Source of the DNA: Hortaea werneckii
Taxonomy: Eukaryota > Ascomycota > Dothideomycetes > Mycosphaerellales > Teratosphaeriaceae
Assembly: GCA_037044905.1 (NCBI GenBank)
Contig: JBAOKB010000108.1
Coordinates: forward strand, 1 to 64,000
DNA: 64,000 nt
Direction: 5' to 3'
The translations under genes and the position numbers were made by a program. The notes under the pieces are model-generated. The model worked only from the letters and a program-made list of their open reading frames with translations. It did not search any database and had not been told where the DNA came from. Shown here piece by piece: positions 1 to 9,880 of the stretch (position 1 is its first letter; every line of letters begins with the position of its first letter).

Positions 1-3000
1 ATTGCTAAGGTTAAACGTAACTTGGTTTGTTCCCTGAACAGCACCTCCCCAAAATCCCAAACTCCTCTCCATCTCCCCCTCTACCCACCCCCACTCCCAC
101 TCCTTTCCCTCCCTCTCTTCCCTCCCCCACATCCTTTGGCTGATTACCGCCCCTCCTATGTCCTCCATCACTCCCTTGTATTGGCATCCTGCCCCCGCAA
201 CTCCGCTTCGCTGATATCCTGCCGTTTTACTCCCGCACGCCGCCGTCTTCTCTTCCCATCTTTGACATATGCTCTGCGGCACCCAGCAGAAATTGCACCC
301 GCTGAATCGAGCCATCTGTAGCCGCTTCATCCTCTTCTTCACTTCCGCCATCCTCTCCCCTGCCTCCTTCCCGTGCCCTCTGCACTCTTCCCACCCTCGA
401 GCCCTTTTCGCCCGTTGTATCTGCCCTTGCGCCCAGCACACCGAACACCCTACCTTCGTCCAATCCTCTAGCCTCTTCACCATCTCGTCTCTGTCTATCT
501 CTCTGCTAGCCCTCTCCGCTAACCTCGACCTCTTCTGCGCTTGCACTCTTTCTCCCTCTCTACTCATTCCTGTCCTCGCCTCGTTTATGCTTCGCTCCCT
601 CTCCTCTCTCTCTCCTATACTTCTTGCCCTCTTTAGCCCTCTTCCTTCCTTTGCTGCCTCTTCACACTCATCCCCAGCTTCGGCCAACCCTGACCCTGAT
701 TCTCCCTCGTCGTCAACGTTGTCCGTACCTAACTCTGAGCCTCTCGGTGTTCCATCCTCGCTACCTTGTTCCATCGGCTCTGACCCTGACCCGTCTGCTT
801 CCTCTTGCTCCCTCCTTCTATGCTGCTGTGATGGAACGAACCCCCCTGTCCTCACTACAACCCTCGCCCTCCTTCCCGTTCTTGTTAACCCTCTACATAC
901 ATCACACACTTTCTCTCCGTTCTCGCATCCGATCCTGTCCGCCCTCCCATCCATCTCCCTGTCTAACACAACCCTCCTACACTTCTCCCCTTCCAGATAT
1001 TCGTGCATCCCCCTTTCCATCACGAATCCCTTCTCCAAGATTTTCCGACCCCCTACTGTGTTGTAGCCTCTCATTAAGATCGCCTCGCTTGCCTCTCCAT
1101 CTCTTCCTGCCCTTCCACTTTCCTGTGCGTAATCCCTCACCAATTCCTTCACTCCCACGTGTACCACCACCCTGATGTGTGGTGCATCCACCCCCATTCC
1201 CATCGCTGTCGTCGCCGCGAACACTCTGTGCGTCCCCTTGACCAGCTGTTCCAGAATCTTCCTTTTCATTTCTTCGTCTCCGACCCTCCTGTAGTACACT
1301 GGACACCTCAGCACTTCTCCAATCTTCTTGCACTGCTCTACCCTCCGGCAGTACACTATGATCTGTCCCTCCTCGTGTTCTTCCAGTTTCTTTCTTACCA
1401 ACTCCGCTACCCTCTCCTCTTCTTCTCGCCGGTCGTACTCGACCACCTGGTAAGCGATGTTCCTCCTCGTCGTCGAGTCTCTTATCATCCGTACCGTCCT
1501 CTTCTCCAAGCCCATCGCTTCGAGCCAGCTCGACTCTTCCTTCGGTGGCAACGTTGCCGTGAGATACACCATCTGGCATCCCTTCCTGGCGAACTCCGCT
1601 AGCTCGAGCACTTTCGGCCTCCATGTCTCTGTCGAGTCCAGAACGATGTGGCTCTCGTCGACTACTATCCTGTCTAGCTCTCCGGTAGCTAGCTTGTCGT
1701 TGATGAACCTGTTGAACGCCTTCGTTACTGCGCTCTCGGGTGTTACTAGCACGATCCTCGCGTGCCTGGCGCTCTGGTCGGGCCATCTCCCGGCGTTGAG
1801 TCCGATCTCCTTGCATCTCCTCTCTAGATCGCTCCTTAGCGATATCAACGGCACCACTACCACCGTCACCCCTCCGACTGAGCAGAATGCCGGTAGCATG
1901 AACATCAGACTCTTGCCTCCTCCGGTCCTCATGACCATTACTACCTTCGGCTCGCCCGATACGATTGCCTTTAGCCCTTCCAGTTGTGAGCCTCTAAATG
2001 AAGCGTTCGGCCCCAGCATTTCCCTCAGACTCACGTTCAAGTCTGCCCTCCTCAACTTCGCCCACCTCTCTTCTTCTACCATCTTCCTGTATTTCTCCAG
2101 ATCGATCGTCGGCTTTCCATTACCTGTCGCAGTGGACGGCCACCTGATGAAGTGGTGCCATGACACGCTCACCTTTCTGAACGATGCCTGCTCGGACTGC
2201 GTGCTGAACGGGTTCTCTGTCGTCAAGATCCCGTAGATCAACTCTTCCATCCTTTTACTGTGTCCGGATTGCATCTGCCTATCTTCTGTTGTTACTCCTT
2301 CGTACAACCGATCGAGCTGTTTTGTCACTTCTTCCTCTGGGCAGTGTACCCTTTGGATGGCTGGGTATAGCTGCCTCCATGTCGACGGCGTTACAAAGAA
2401 TCCGGCCTGGCATTTTGATAGCTCCCTCTTCATCACCCTCTTCAGCCTCTCTGTGTTCCAGAAGCCGTCTATGCTGAGTGCCTGCAGCTTGCCCTCTTTC
2501 GCTTTTCCTCCATTCCTCGGCCTGCTTCGCGCCTCCCTCCCACTGACCATCCGATCTCCTGCCGTTCCTTCGTCATCACCTCCATCCGCCTCGCTTTCAC
2601 TGCTCGGGCTTGTGCTCGATTCGCTCTCGCTTCCTGAACTGCCCTCTTCCCCGTCGCTTTCCCTTCCTCCTTCTTCGCTCCCACTCTCCTCCTCCTCCCT
2701 GACTCCGTCGACCTCGCCTTCCCATTTCTTTTCCGGCTCCGGCTCCCACAGATATTTGCTGAAGTCGAACTCGCCCCTGACTTCCCACCTGAGCATGTGC
2801 ACGAACGGTTCCACTAGCCACAAATGGTACACCAACAGCTTTCCCACCTCTTGCGGCAGATACCTGTGGATTATCTTCGCTTCGCCGCTCTTGCTGTAGC
2901 CTTTGTGGTAGCCCGTCACCAGCTCGACCATGCCATTGTCAACAAAAACACCCCTCTGCGCTCGCGCACTCTCTCCGTTCTCGGTCCTGATGCTGACAAC

Positions 3001-5031
3001 TTCCGTCCCTCTGGCTGGAGCTCCCCCTGCCATGTGACACAACACTATCAGCTCCTCCTTGAACAGAGTCACCTCCCGGAAGTACTGCTCCACCTTGGTC
3101 GTGTTCCACTTTAGCTCACTCCTGTCCCTCACTTCACTCATGTCGATATTTTGTAGAAAGTACTTGGTTATTCGGTCCTCTCTCATGGCCCGGCTCCACA
3201 ACCACTTCCTGCTCTCCACGTCTTTCCCGTCCGGCCTCCTGACTCTGCCCAAGACTTCATCGTTTCTCTCATCGTCCAAGAAGCTCCAACCCTCGGTGAG
3301 ATCGCTTGGGTTGTCGAACAGTCTGTCCAGATGCAAGATCGGCAGTTCCTCCTCTTGCTGTAAGAACATCAACCGCTTCGTGAGCCTCCCCAGACACCTT
3401 TCCCACAGCGAGTGTAGTGCATCTCTGAGATCTCCCATGCTGAAGCTGATCTTGTCGATGGCGACCTGTTGGCATCTGTTCATCCAAGTGACCCGTGCCC
3501 CGGCTTTCTCCGTGAACCTGATCCTCATTCCAAAAGTCTTCATGTGCAAGACCCTGTCCATCGGGCTCGCTGGTCCCCCGTATTCCTGAAGACACAACAG
3601 CCTGGGCACCATATCGTGCACCCCTTCTACAATGCTGACCGCTTCTTTTCTCGCCTCACTCTCACCTATCCCGGCTCCGATCAGCCGGTCGATGTCGTCT
3701 TGCCTCTGCTTGTAAGCCATGAACACCACCAGAGCCTTACAGACCGTGACGATGGCCGCCAGCTTCGGCGTGAAGTTGAACACGCTTACCCATCCTGCGT
3801 CTTCGGTGTCCAAGCCGAGAACTGCCAATGCGGACAGAAAGCCGCTTTGGAACTCGTCGTCTAGCAGCTCCTGGTCGAGCATGCTGGCCCAGAAAAGAAC
3901 GATGGACCATTGTAACTCGTCTTCGCAGACCTTTCTGGCTCCCTTGTCTAGAGCGGCGGTCTCTCGTCTGGCGAGACTTTGCATTGCTCCCAGCCTCCTC
4001 GCTTGCCCATCCGTCAACGTGTAGTCTGGCTTGTTCTCCCATGTCTGACTCCTCCAAAGATATCTCAGCATTGATACCCAGACCCTGGAGTATTTCTTCT
4101 TCGTACTGGCCTCGTGTTTGCTGTAGAATGGAGTCTCGTTGTTCGCGGCCCCGGTTTCCTTCCTGTTCACGTAGTGAAGAGCGGACCTTGGGATCGTCCG
4201 CGGACTGCTGACGTCCATGGCCTTCTTGATCACCCTGCCGGTCGCTCTGCAAGCTCTCTCGATCGCCTCCTCTTCTTCATCCACGCTCTCTATCCCCCGC
4301 TCGTCCGCCTCAAGCTTTGGCGCCGCACTTAGACTAGCCCGTAGCTCTTCTTTCTCAAACCCAGCCAGATGGTGAGCCCAGCTGGTGTGTTCCAGCCATG
4401 GATCCATTTCAGACCTGACATTGCTGACGTTCACCTTCCTGTGATGGTGCGCCTCCCGCAGCTTCCTCTTGAGTCCATCGGCTACCTCATCTGTCAACTT
4501 CTGCGCCCTGTCCTCGGGCTCGCAGCCATGACCGCCTCCTAGCATCCGTGGCGCTGGCGGTAGCACTTTAAAGAGCTTAGTCCACTGCGCATACTTGAAG
4601 AATCTCTGACAGCAGTGACCTTCCGTGAACGGCTGGTTTGCGGCGGGTCGACTCCTCAAACTCCCTCGACCTCCTCTGCTTTTGGCGCTGTTCCAGCCGT
4701 GTTCCTTTCTACAGTGCGCCTCGATCCCCTTTTTACTCTCCCTCAGCAACCCGCACGCTTTGCACTGTGAGCATTGCTCGATGACCGGGCCGAGCTCCTG
4801 GATCGCTTCCTGTTCGGCGGCGGGGTACACGACGTCTTCTGACCTATAAGCGACGTGGTCGAGTTTTTCCACTTGTTCGATTATTCCTTTCCTAGTGCTC
4901 ACTGTTAGCGTCTGGTGACTTTGGCTGAGATGCGCCTTGATTTGGTCTGGAACCACTGCAAACTTGCAATCTCTACAAACGATGATTTGAAAATTCTGGA
5001 AGTGTACGAACAGACTCTCAAAAGCGTCCAT
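1..5031 (-). CDS. Telomere-linked RecQ helicase with N-terminal OrsD-type zinc-finger region (3' end cut by window edge)
   Basis: One reading frame stays open from an ATG at 5031 (in-frame stop just upstream at 5040-5038) to base 1, giving 1677 codons without a stop or the true C-terminus. Residues about 18-115 hold paired Cys/His motifs (CRDC with AHLSQSH, then CSQCKACG with AHCRKEH), as in the OrsD family. An acidic Ser/Glu-rich stretch lies near residues 770-830. The helicase core carries a Q-motif-like segment (FRGSQLEGL), Walker A TGGGKS at about 1036-1041, DESH at about 1125, YLTAT, and RecQ motif VI QESGRAGRDG at about 1303-1312. A Cys-rich tail follows (CSVCW near 1529, CNFCW near 1579). 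The likely role is ATP-dependent DNA unwinding at chromosome ends. Subtelomeric RecQ genes of this build are known as TLH genes in other fungi. No disabling change is seen, so it may be functional. Confidence 0.93.
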   Translation of the reverse strand, partial: MDAFESLFVHFQNFQIIVCRDCKFAVVPDQIKAHLSQSHQTLTVSTRKGIIEQVEKLDHVAYRSEDVVYPAAEQEAIQELGPVIEQCSQCKACGLLRESKKGIEAHCRKEHGWNSAKSRGGRGSLRSRPAANQPFTEGHCCQRFFKYAQWTKLFKVLPPAPRMLGGGHGCEPEDRAQKLTDEVADGLKRKLREAHHHRKVNVSNVRSEMDPWLEHTSWAHHLAGFEKEELRASLSAAPKLEADERGIESVDEEEEAIERACRATGRVIKKAMDVSSPRTIPRSALHYVNRKETGAANNETPFYSKHEASTKKKYSRVWVSMLRYLWRSQTWENKPDYTLTDGQARRLGAMQSLARRETAALDKGARKVCEDELQWSIVLFWASMLDQELLDDEFQSGFLSALAVLGLDTEDAGWVSVFNFTPKLAAIVTVCKALVVFMAYKQRQDDIDRLIGAGIGESEARKEAVSIVEGVHDMVPRLLCLQEYGGPASPMDRVLHMKTFGMRIRFTEKAGARVTWMNRCQQVAIDKISFSMGDLRDALHSLWERCLGRLTKRLMFLQQEEELPILHLDRLFDNPSDLTEGWSFLDDERNDEVLGRVRRPDGKDVESRKWLWSRAMREDRITKYFLQNIDMSEVRDRSELKWNTTKVEQYFREVTLFKEELIVLCHMAGGAPARGTEVVSIRTENGESARAQRGVFVDNGMVELVTGYHKGYSKSGEAKIIHRYLPQEVGKLLVYHLWLVEPFVHMLRWEVRGEFDFSKYLWEPEPEKKWEGEVDGVREEEESGSEEGGRESDGEEGSSGSESESSTSPSSESEADGGDDEGTAGDRMVSGREARSRPRNGGKAKEGKLQALSIDGFWNTERLKRVMKRELSKCQAGFFVTPSTWRQLYPAIQRVHCPEEEVTKQLDRLYEGVTTEDRQMQSGHSKRMEELIYGILTTENPFSTQSEQASFRKVSVSWHHFIRWPSTATGNGKPTIDLEKYRKMVEEERWAKLRRADLNVSLREMLGPNASFRGSQLEGLKAIVSGEPKVVMVMRTGGGKSLMFMLPAFCSVGGVTVVVVPLISLRSDLERRCKEIGLNAGRWPDQSARHARIVLVTPESAVTKAFNRFINDKLATGELDRIVVDESHIVLDSTETWRPKVLELAEFARKGCQMVYLTATLPPKEESSWLEAMGLEKRTVRMIRDSTTRRNIAYQVVEYDRREEEERVAELVRKKLEEHEEGQIIVYCRRVEQCKKIGEVLRCPVYYRRVGDEEMKRKILEQLVKGTHRVFAATTAMGMGVDAPHIRVVVHVGVKELVRDYAQESGRAGRDGEASEAILMRGYNTVGGRKILEKGFVMERGMHEYLEGEKCRRVVLDREMDGRADRIGCENGEKVCDVCRGLTRTGRRARVVVRTGGFVPSQQHRRREQEEADGSGSEPMEQGSEDGTPRGSELGTDNVDDEGESGSGLAEAGDECEEAAKEGRGLKRARSIGEREERERSINEARTGMSREGERVQAQKRSRLAERASREIDRDEMVKRLEDWTKVGCSVCWAQGQIQRAKRARGWEECRGHGKEAGERMAEVKKRMKRLQMARFSGCNFCWVPQSICQRWEEKTAACGSKTAGYQRSGVAGAGCQYKGVMEDIGGAVISQRMWGREEREGKEWEWGWVEGEMERSLGFWGGAVQGTNQVTFNLSN

Positions 5032-5600
5032 GGTGTATTAGCTGTCGAGCAACGTGTCTGTCCTGATGTTTCGGTCGGCGGCCTCGCCTGGGCTCAGCTG
5101 CACCGACCCCTGTCACAGAATTTTCGCGATCCCTGTCGCGATGGCGCGGTCACACATGATGGGGTTGAACGTTAGCTACATGCTACAAGAGTCGGTGGTC
5201 TTGCTGGGTGCTTTTCTGCACCTTTGTTGGTGTATTTCTATCTACCCTACCTCTTCGCGAGCGTCCAGCCTGCGCTTCCGGCGGTCCCTCAATTCCAGCC
5301 GAACCGCCGTTACGCCCGCCGACCCTAACCCTAAGCCTTTGCGAGCGGAACTTCACACAGAATGTCGGGATTTTCGAACCGCGATAACAATTCACCACGC
5401 GGGTCTCCCGCTCCGATGTTGAAAACTCACGAGTAAAGTGCCTACGGATTGGAAACTCACCGAGTTTGAAACGATTCCGACCGGTACTTTTCATTCCTTC
5501 TGCCCCCGGTTTTTCATGGAATCTGCCCCCTCCGGCGAATTCGGTGGCCCGTGCCCCCCACGCATTATCATGGAATCCGCCCCGGATTCTTTGAAGGATT
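5032..5600. other. Upstream region of the helicase gene
   Basis: This is the 5' flank of the minus-strand helicase gene, which starts at 5031. Apart from the short telomere motif at 5323-5334 it contains no reading frame with recognisable protein similarity. A purine/pyrimidine-biased stretch near 5500-5590 (repeated 'catggaatc...gcccc' wording) could be promoter or repeat sequence. I see no clear TATA box. Confidence 0.4.
5323..5334 (+). repeat. Interstitial telomere motif, two CCCTAA units
   Basis: Two perfect CCCTAA units in tandem, about 290 bases upstream of the helicase start. On the plus strand a left chromosome end reads CCCTAA going inward, so the orientation fits an old left telomere. 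Two units alone could occur by chance, but two more tracts in the same orientation lie within 3 kb. Confidence 0.6.
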
Positions 5601-6170
5601 GAGGGTAGGAAGGAAAAGGTCTTTATTCTAACCTACTTAGCTAGTAGACTAGATACTAGAGAGGACGTAGATAGTTATACGTAAAACTATATAATAGAGA
5701 GCCTAGTAATCTATATAGTCGAATAGATAGGGTATAGCTATAGTAGATAGTAAGTAGGCAAGCTATAACTAACTACTACCTAAGCTAAATACCCTTAGTA
5801 TACGACTATCCGTAATAGTCTAAACCCTATAATCCCTTAAGGTAGCTAAGACGTTAATAATATTTAATAGAACTACGAATCCTATATAAGTAGTAGTAGG
5901 TTATTCCTTATACTCTTAAAAAGGCTATCTCTAGATAGACCTTATAAGCGGATTCCTAAATAGTATAGCTTCTAAGTCTATTATAATAGTAAGGAGTTAG
6001 CTATACCTTATAGCCTCCTAGAACTATCTACTACCTACTCCTAGGTAGAAAGGTCCTTTGTTAGGCTTTAATACCCTATAGTATTGTCTAAGCTAGCCTT
6101 CGCGCGTCCTTATTAGTATAGTAGTCGACGTCTAGCTTTCCTATAGATTGTAATTTCTAATGCTATAACG
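5600..6170. repeat. TA-rich, CpA/TpG-depleted tract (RIP-like)
   Basis: The sequence is built almost entirely from words such as 'ctatag', 'tagtag' and 'ttatac'. Across about 570 bases CpA and TpG are nearly absent (only a handful of cases), while TpA is abundant and runs of CCT/AGG remain. This is the footprint expected from repeat-induced point mutation, which converts CpA to TpA on both strands of duplicated DNA in ascomycetes. No reading frame survives and the original element cannot be named. Confidence 0.75.
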
Positions 6171-6207
6171 GAAAGAGTCCTCCGACGGAAGACATCGTGG
6201 ACAAGAC

Positions 6208-6232
6208 CCCTAACCCTAACCCTAAACCCTAG
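6208..6232 (+). repeat. Interstitial telomere tract, about four units
   Basis: The tract consists of three CCCTAA units and a degenerate CCCTAG end, with one extra A in the third unit. It is the longest telomere-like tract here and faces the same way as a left chromosome end. It sits between the RIP-like tract and the broken 3' end of a sugar transporter gene, whose reading frame stops at 6245, 13 bases away. Confidence 0.85.
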
Positions 6233-6244
6233 GTATTCAACCAT

Positions 6245-7090
6245 TCAATTCTGTTCTTTGGCGTACCTTGGCGATTTAGGGAGGAAGGGCATGAAAGTAC
6301 AGGTTATCAACGCAAGGCAGATTTGAAAGGCCTGCGACTTGTCAGTCGGTGGATCATAATGTGCGAGATTGATCGTACGCATGGAAAGCGCCAGGCGATG
6401 GAGGTGTTGTAGGAGCTCATGCCGTAGTCAAGCCTGTTAAGCCGGAGGGTGTTAGTATCCAATCGGCGAGATGAGGGATTTCGTGCTTACCAATTGGCAA
6501 TGACAAGTCCAACGATGAGATTGCTCAGCTGCATGGCCATCATGCGTCCACGAGACTTGGGCATAGCGCATTCGGCGAGCTAGATCGGGATGACCGTCGT
6601 CTGGATGGGGGGTGAGTCAAGATCCGCAGAGCAGACAGGAAGCAAATTACCATGATACCAAGGCCAAATCCAGCAACAAGACGACCGACAATGAACTGGG
6701 CAACGCCATAGGAGCTTGACTGGATTGTAGCGCCCACGATGAGCACGATGGCGCCCACGACGTTGTTGACCTTGCGACCGTATCTGTCGCCCAGATAGAA
6801 GGTAAAGGCGGCACCAAATACGGCACCAATCTCGTAACTCGATATCAGGAATGCCAAGAGTGCGGCGTCGGGATTACCGAATTGATCGAGGAAAACAGGC
6901 GAGGTTGAAAGGCCGCCCATGAAACCTGGAGGTCGAAGGAGAGAACATCAGCATGAGGGCGGCCAGCGTCTCCCGACTAAGACGTACCGAGATCGTAACC
7001 GAACAGCATGAAGCCAACGCTACAGCATGCGGTGACCGCATAAACGAGGCTCTGGCCCTTGAGCCGGAGGAAGGTGGGCTGGCTCGCCAT
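6245..7090 (-). pseudogene. Truncated MFS sugar transporter (N-terminal half only)
   Basis: Exons can be followed from an ATG at 7090: 7090-6988, 6925-6652, 6600-6491, 6433-6379 and 6331-6245, each with GT-AG borders. They encode the first half of a sugar-porter-family protein: VGFMLFGYDLG in the first helix, GDRYGRK after helix 2, and a final LPKSPRY that matches the PESPRW motif at the start of the central loop. Helices 7-12 are absent, because the frame ends 13 bases from an interstitial telomere tract. A TAG interrupts the frame near 6582, just before the usually conserved Ala-Glu pair. The gene is dead through loss of its 3' half. Confidence 0.85.
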
Positions 7091-7956
7091 GCTAGAAGAT
7101 GCTGAGGATAGCAGAATGAGTGTCGAAGGGTTGCCTGAGATGAAGGCAAGGAGATCAAGCGCGGACAAGCAGCGAAGATATGCGATGAAGAAGTACGGCC
7201 AGCCCTTGTCACCCAAGGCAATGGAATGCGACATACTTGCCACCACGTGGAGCGGATGGGTAAATAGCCGCACGCATGGTTACCCGGACATGGGACATGA
7301 TAGCTGTGTCAGAACAAGCTTCGAGGAGTAGTATGGTGGTGACGATGTGACTGAGTGGCAATGTTAGACGGGTACGCCCTATGCGGAAGGTCGTACAGCT
7401 CTTGAGGGTAATGAACAGCAGTAGTGCTGTAGGTTTTGAGGCTCCCACATGGACCCGGCCACGCGTTTCTCCACGGGGAACTGGGGAAAGCCGCGTGCGC
7501 TAGAGCGTATGGAACTTCAACAAGAGAGCGACGAACGGTGGTGTGAGTTGTACCTTAGTCTCCGACAAGCCAGGCCGCTTGTAGAAGGTCGAAAGATGTT
7601 GAAGGATGGCAAATGCCGTTTCATTCCGGCTAATAACTCTGCGTCAATCTAAAAGTTCCATCCGGAACGCGGCAAGGTGGTGACAGCAAAAGCGACATAA
7701 AATCCCTCTTCTCTGCGGAGAACCTCCGCTTTGAATCAGTGGCCTCTCCCTCTCCCTCTCTCTCTCTCTCTTTTAATACACCACACCGCGAAGAAGCGTC
7801 CAAATTATAGGAAGCTATTTCGAGAGAGGCAATAAACAACGCGATATATAGCATGCCGCGTCGTCTTAAGGAGTTGATCGCACATGGCGGACAGAGAACG
7901 TAGTATTGAAGTTGAGGGTCGAATTCCATTTCATGTCACTTTTGCCTTCAAAAACA
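7091..7956. other. Gene-free stretch with a CT microsatellite
   Basis: This is upstream of the broken sugar transporter. It contains a pyrimidine microsatellite of CT/CCCTCT units at about 7741-7773. Short open frames on both strands show no family features. I see nothing else. Confidence 0.5.
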
Positions 7957-7968
7957 CCCTAACCCTAC
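7957..7968 (+). repeat. Third short interstitial telomere motif
   Basis: CCCTAA followed by CCCTAC: one perfect and one degenerate unit. It has the same orientation as the tracts at 5323 and 6208. The evidence is weak on its own and stronger as part of the series. Confidence 0.45.
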
Positions 7969-9880
7969 CTCCGTAGTACCGATAAGCGGAGGCTTCGCGT
8001 CGACCTAAGCTTGCCAAGCTCGTTCCACCTAGCAAGCCTGCAGAAGCCGATCGACCGGCGACGCAACTCGCAGCCCGCGGGCACAATCACTTGTTATCGC
8101 TCGTGGGTGTTGCCCTCAATTTCGCCTTCTCCCCGCCTCCTCGACTTGCATAATCAAGCCCCCATTCTTCGCCTCCATCGTGCTCTTCCTAACCCTTGTG
8201 TGCTAGATCCTTTTGACAGTATCGTTCACCGCCTTTCTCTGCGCCGTAGCCGGTTTTGAGATGCACGTACGACTTGCCGTCCGTCCTTTTCATCCAGCGT
8301 GAGCAAGCTCTGGACCGGAACCGCCTTACACATCGTCTTGTGCGCGACAGACTTAGCACCGCGAGCAGCGTACGTCTTCCCCGACGTGCACCGTTTACCA
8401 AGATCTGCTACTTTCCTAACGTGCGGACAGGGGTAGTGTCGCCCGGGATCGATAGCGGCGCTTCGTCGTTAGCTTTGGTGGCGAGCTGCCTGGCATACTG
8501 GAACTTCTTGTCCGTCGCCAACACTACAAAAGCCTTGCACTCGACGCCATCCATCTCCTCACCCGTCGAGCGAGCCATACTTCCACTGGGGTCCAAAGCC
8601 CCTCCACGCTCTATGTAACAAGTCTGCTTTTGGGAAGTCTTGGCGTGTTAGTCCAAGTCTGGCTGATCATTGTAAACCTCGCAGCTACCCCTAGAAGCAC
8701 GCTCTCGAACTCTTCATTGCCCGACTCTGCGAGCAGCTCTTCCTGAAAGCCATCACAGCGTTCGGTCGTACAGGTCTCCATGTGCTCGTGAAGAGGGATC
8801 TGGACTTGCGTAAGACGACGAGCAGCCTTCCCGAGGCAACTATCGATGGATACGTGTCGGCACCTCGAAATCCCTCGACCGCTTAGGTTGACGCCCTACG
8901 CTGCTAATCCGCAAACTAACGCCATGTCATACGCGCGGTTGTAAATTGTCTGCTTTAACAACTCAATGCAAAACAACAAACACGCTTCCTGCATCTCGGT
9001 CGTCGCCGGTTGTCTTCCTCGCCTTCTGCCCTGCTGTCGGTATGCGTACTCTCGCTCTCGGTGTCACTCGATTCGTCTAATCTGTTCACCGTCGATCTTG
9101 CTACTGCCATCATTTGCTCTAACGCCTAGTCCTGCCTACGATCAAACTTGTACGACGGGTTCTTCCACGAATCGTCTCGTCTTGTGCGTATGAAAAACAT
9201 CACGATCTGCTGCCAATACCGACCTTGCATTCTAATGTCGTCCCGGTTTTAATATAGTTCCAACGGACGGACGATGTTTTGGTGCGCTTCTGTGCGGATT
9301 GCGTCGAACCGTAACATAACCCCGCTACGGAATACCGTGTCCTAGCTAGCTAACGCTAACTCGCCTATCGTCCTTAAATCGCTGCTACGGCTCGCTCGTT
9401 GTTGTTCGCTTTGTTCTTGCCTTCGGCTGTCTTTTCGTCTACTGTCGGCTCTCGTATACATCGAAAAATATCCTTACACGGTTGCAATCTTCCAAATGCG
9501 GGATTCCATCCTGTCCGTCTCAACCATGAGCTGACTTCGTCCATCTCACCCGCTCGTATCGTGTCGTCTGATCGGATCCTGTCGTGATCTTACGATGCCT
9601 GCTCCCACGCTTCTGACCAAATCTCTTCATCTCTGCTCTGTCTGACGCTTTTGTCGCTTTGCTCTTCGCTGCATCCTACCTCGACCCATTGCTAATGCTC
9701 CTTTTGTACAAGAAACCTCTGGCATCGGGCCACGCGCCAACGCTCTGCAAGCCGGCGTTCGACTTCTTCTCTCTTCAATGTGCTCGATCCACCTCGGTTC
9801 TGATCTGCAGAAATCTTGTGTTCTTTACGCCAATGCACTTCCATCGTGTCTATACCCCGCCAAAGGTACGGGCACTCTCC
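7969..9880. other. Gene-poor subtelomeric DNA
   Basis: About 1.9 kb in which all frames are broken into short pieces. Frames at 8011-8618 and 8408-8596 show no motif I recognise. Part of it (about 8950-9600) is rich in TCG/CGT words. It may be an old repeat or transposon, but I see no terminal repeats or transposase motifs. Confidence 0.4.

Noticed and set aside
977..1816. A 279-codon minus-strand frame inside the helicase gene
   Set aside because: It is in another phase; the helicase motifs are all read in the frame that is open from 5031 to 1.
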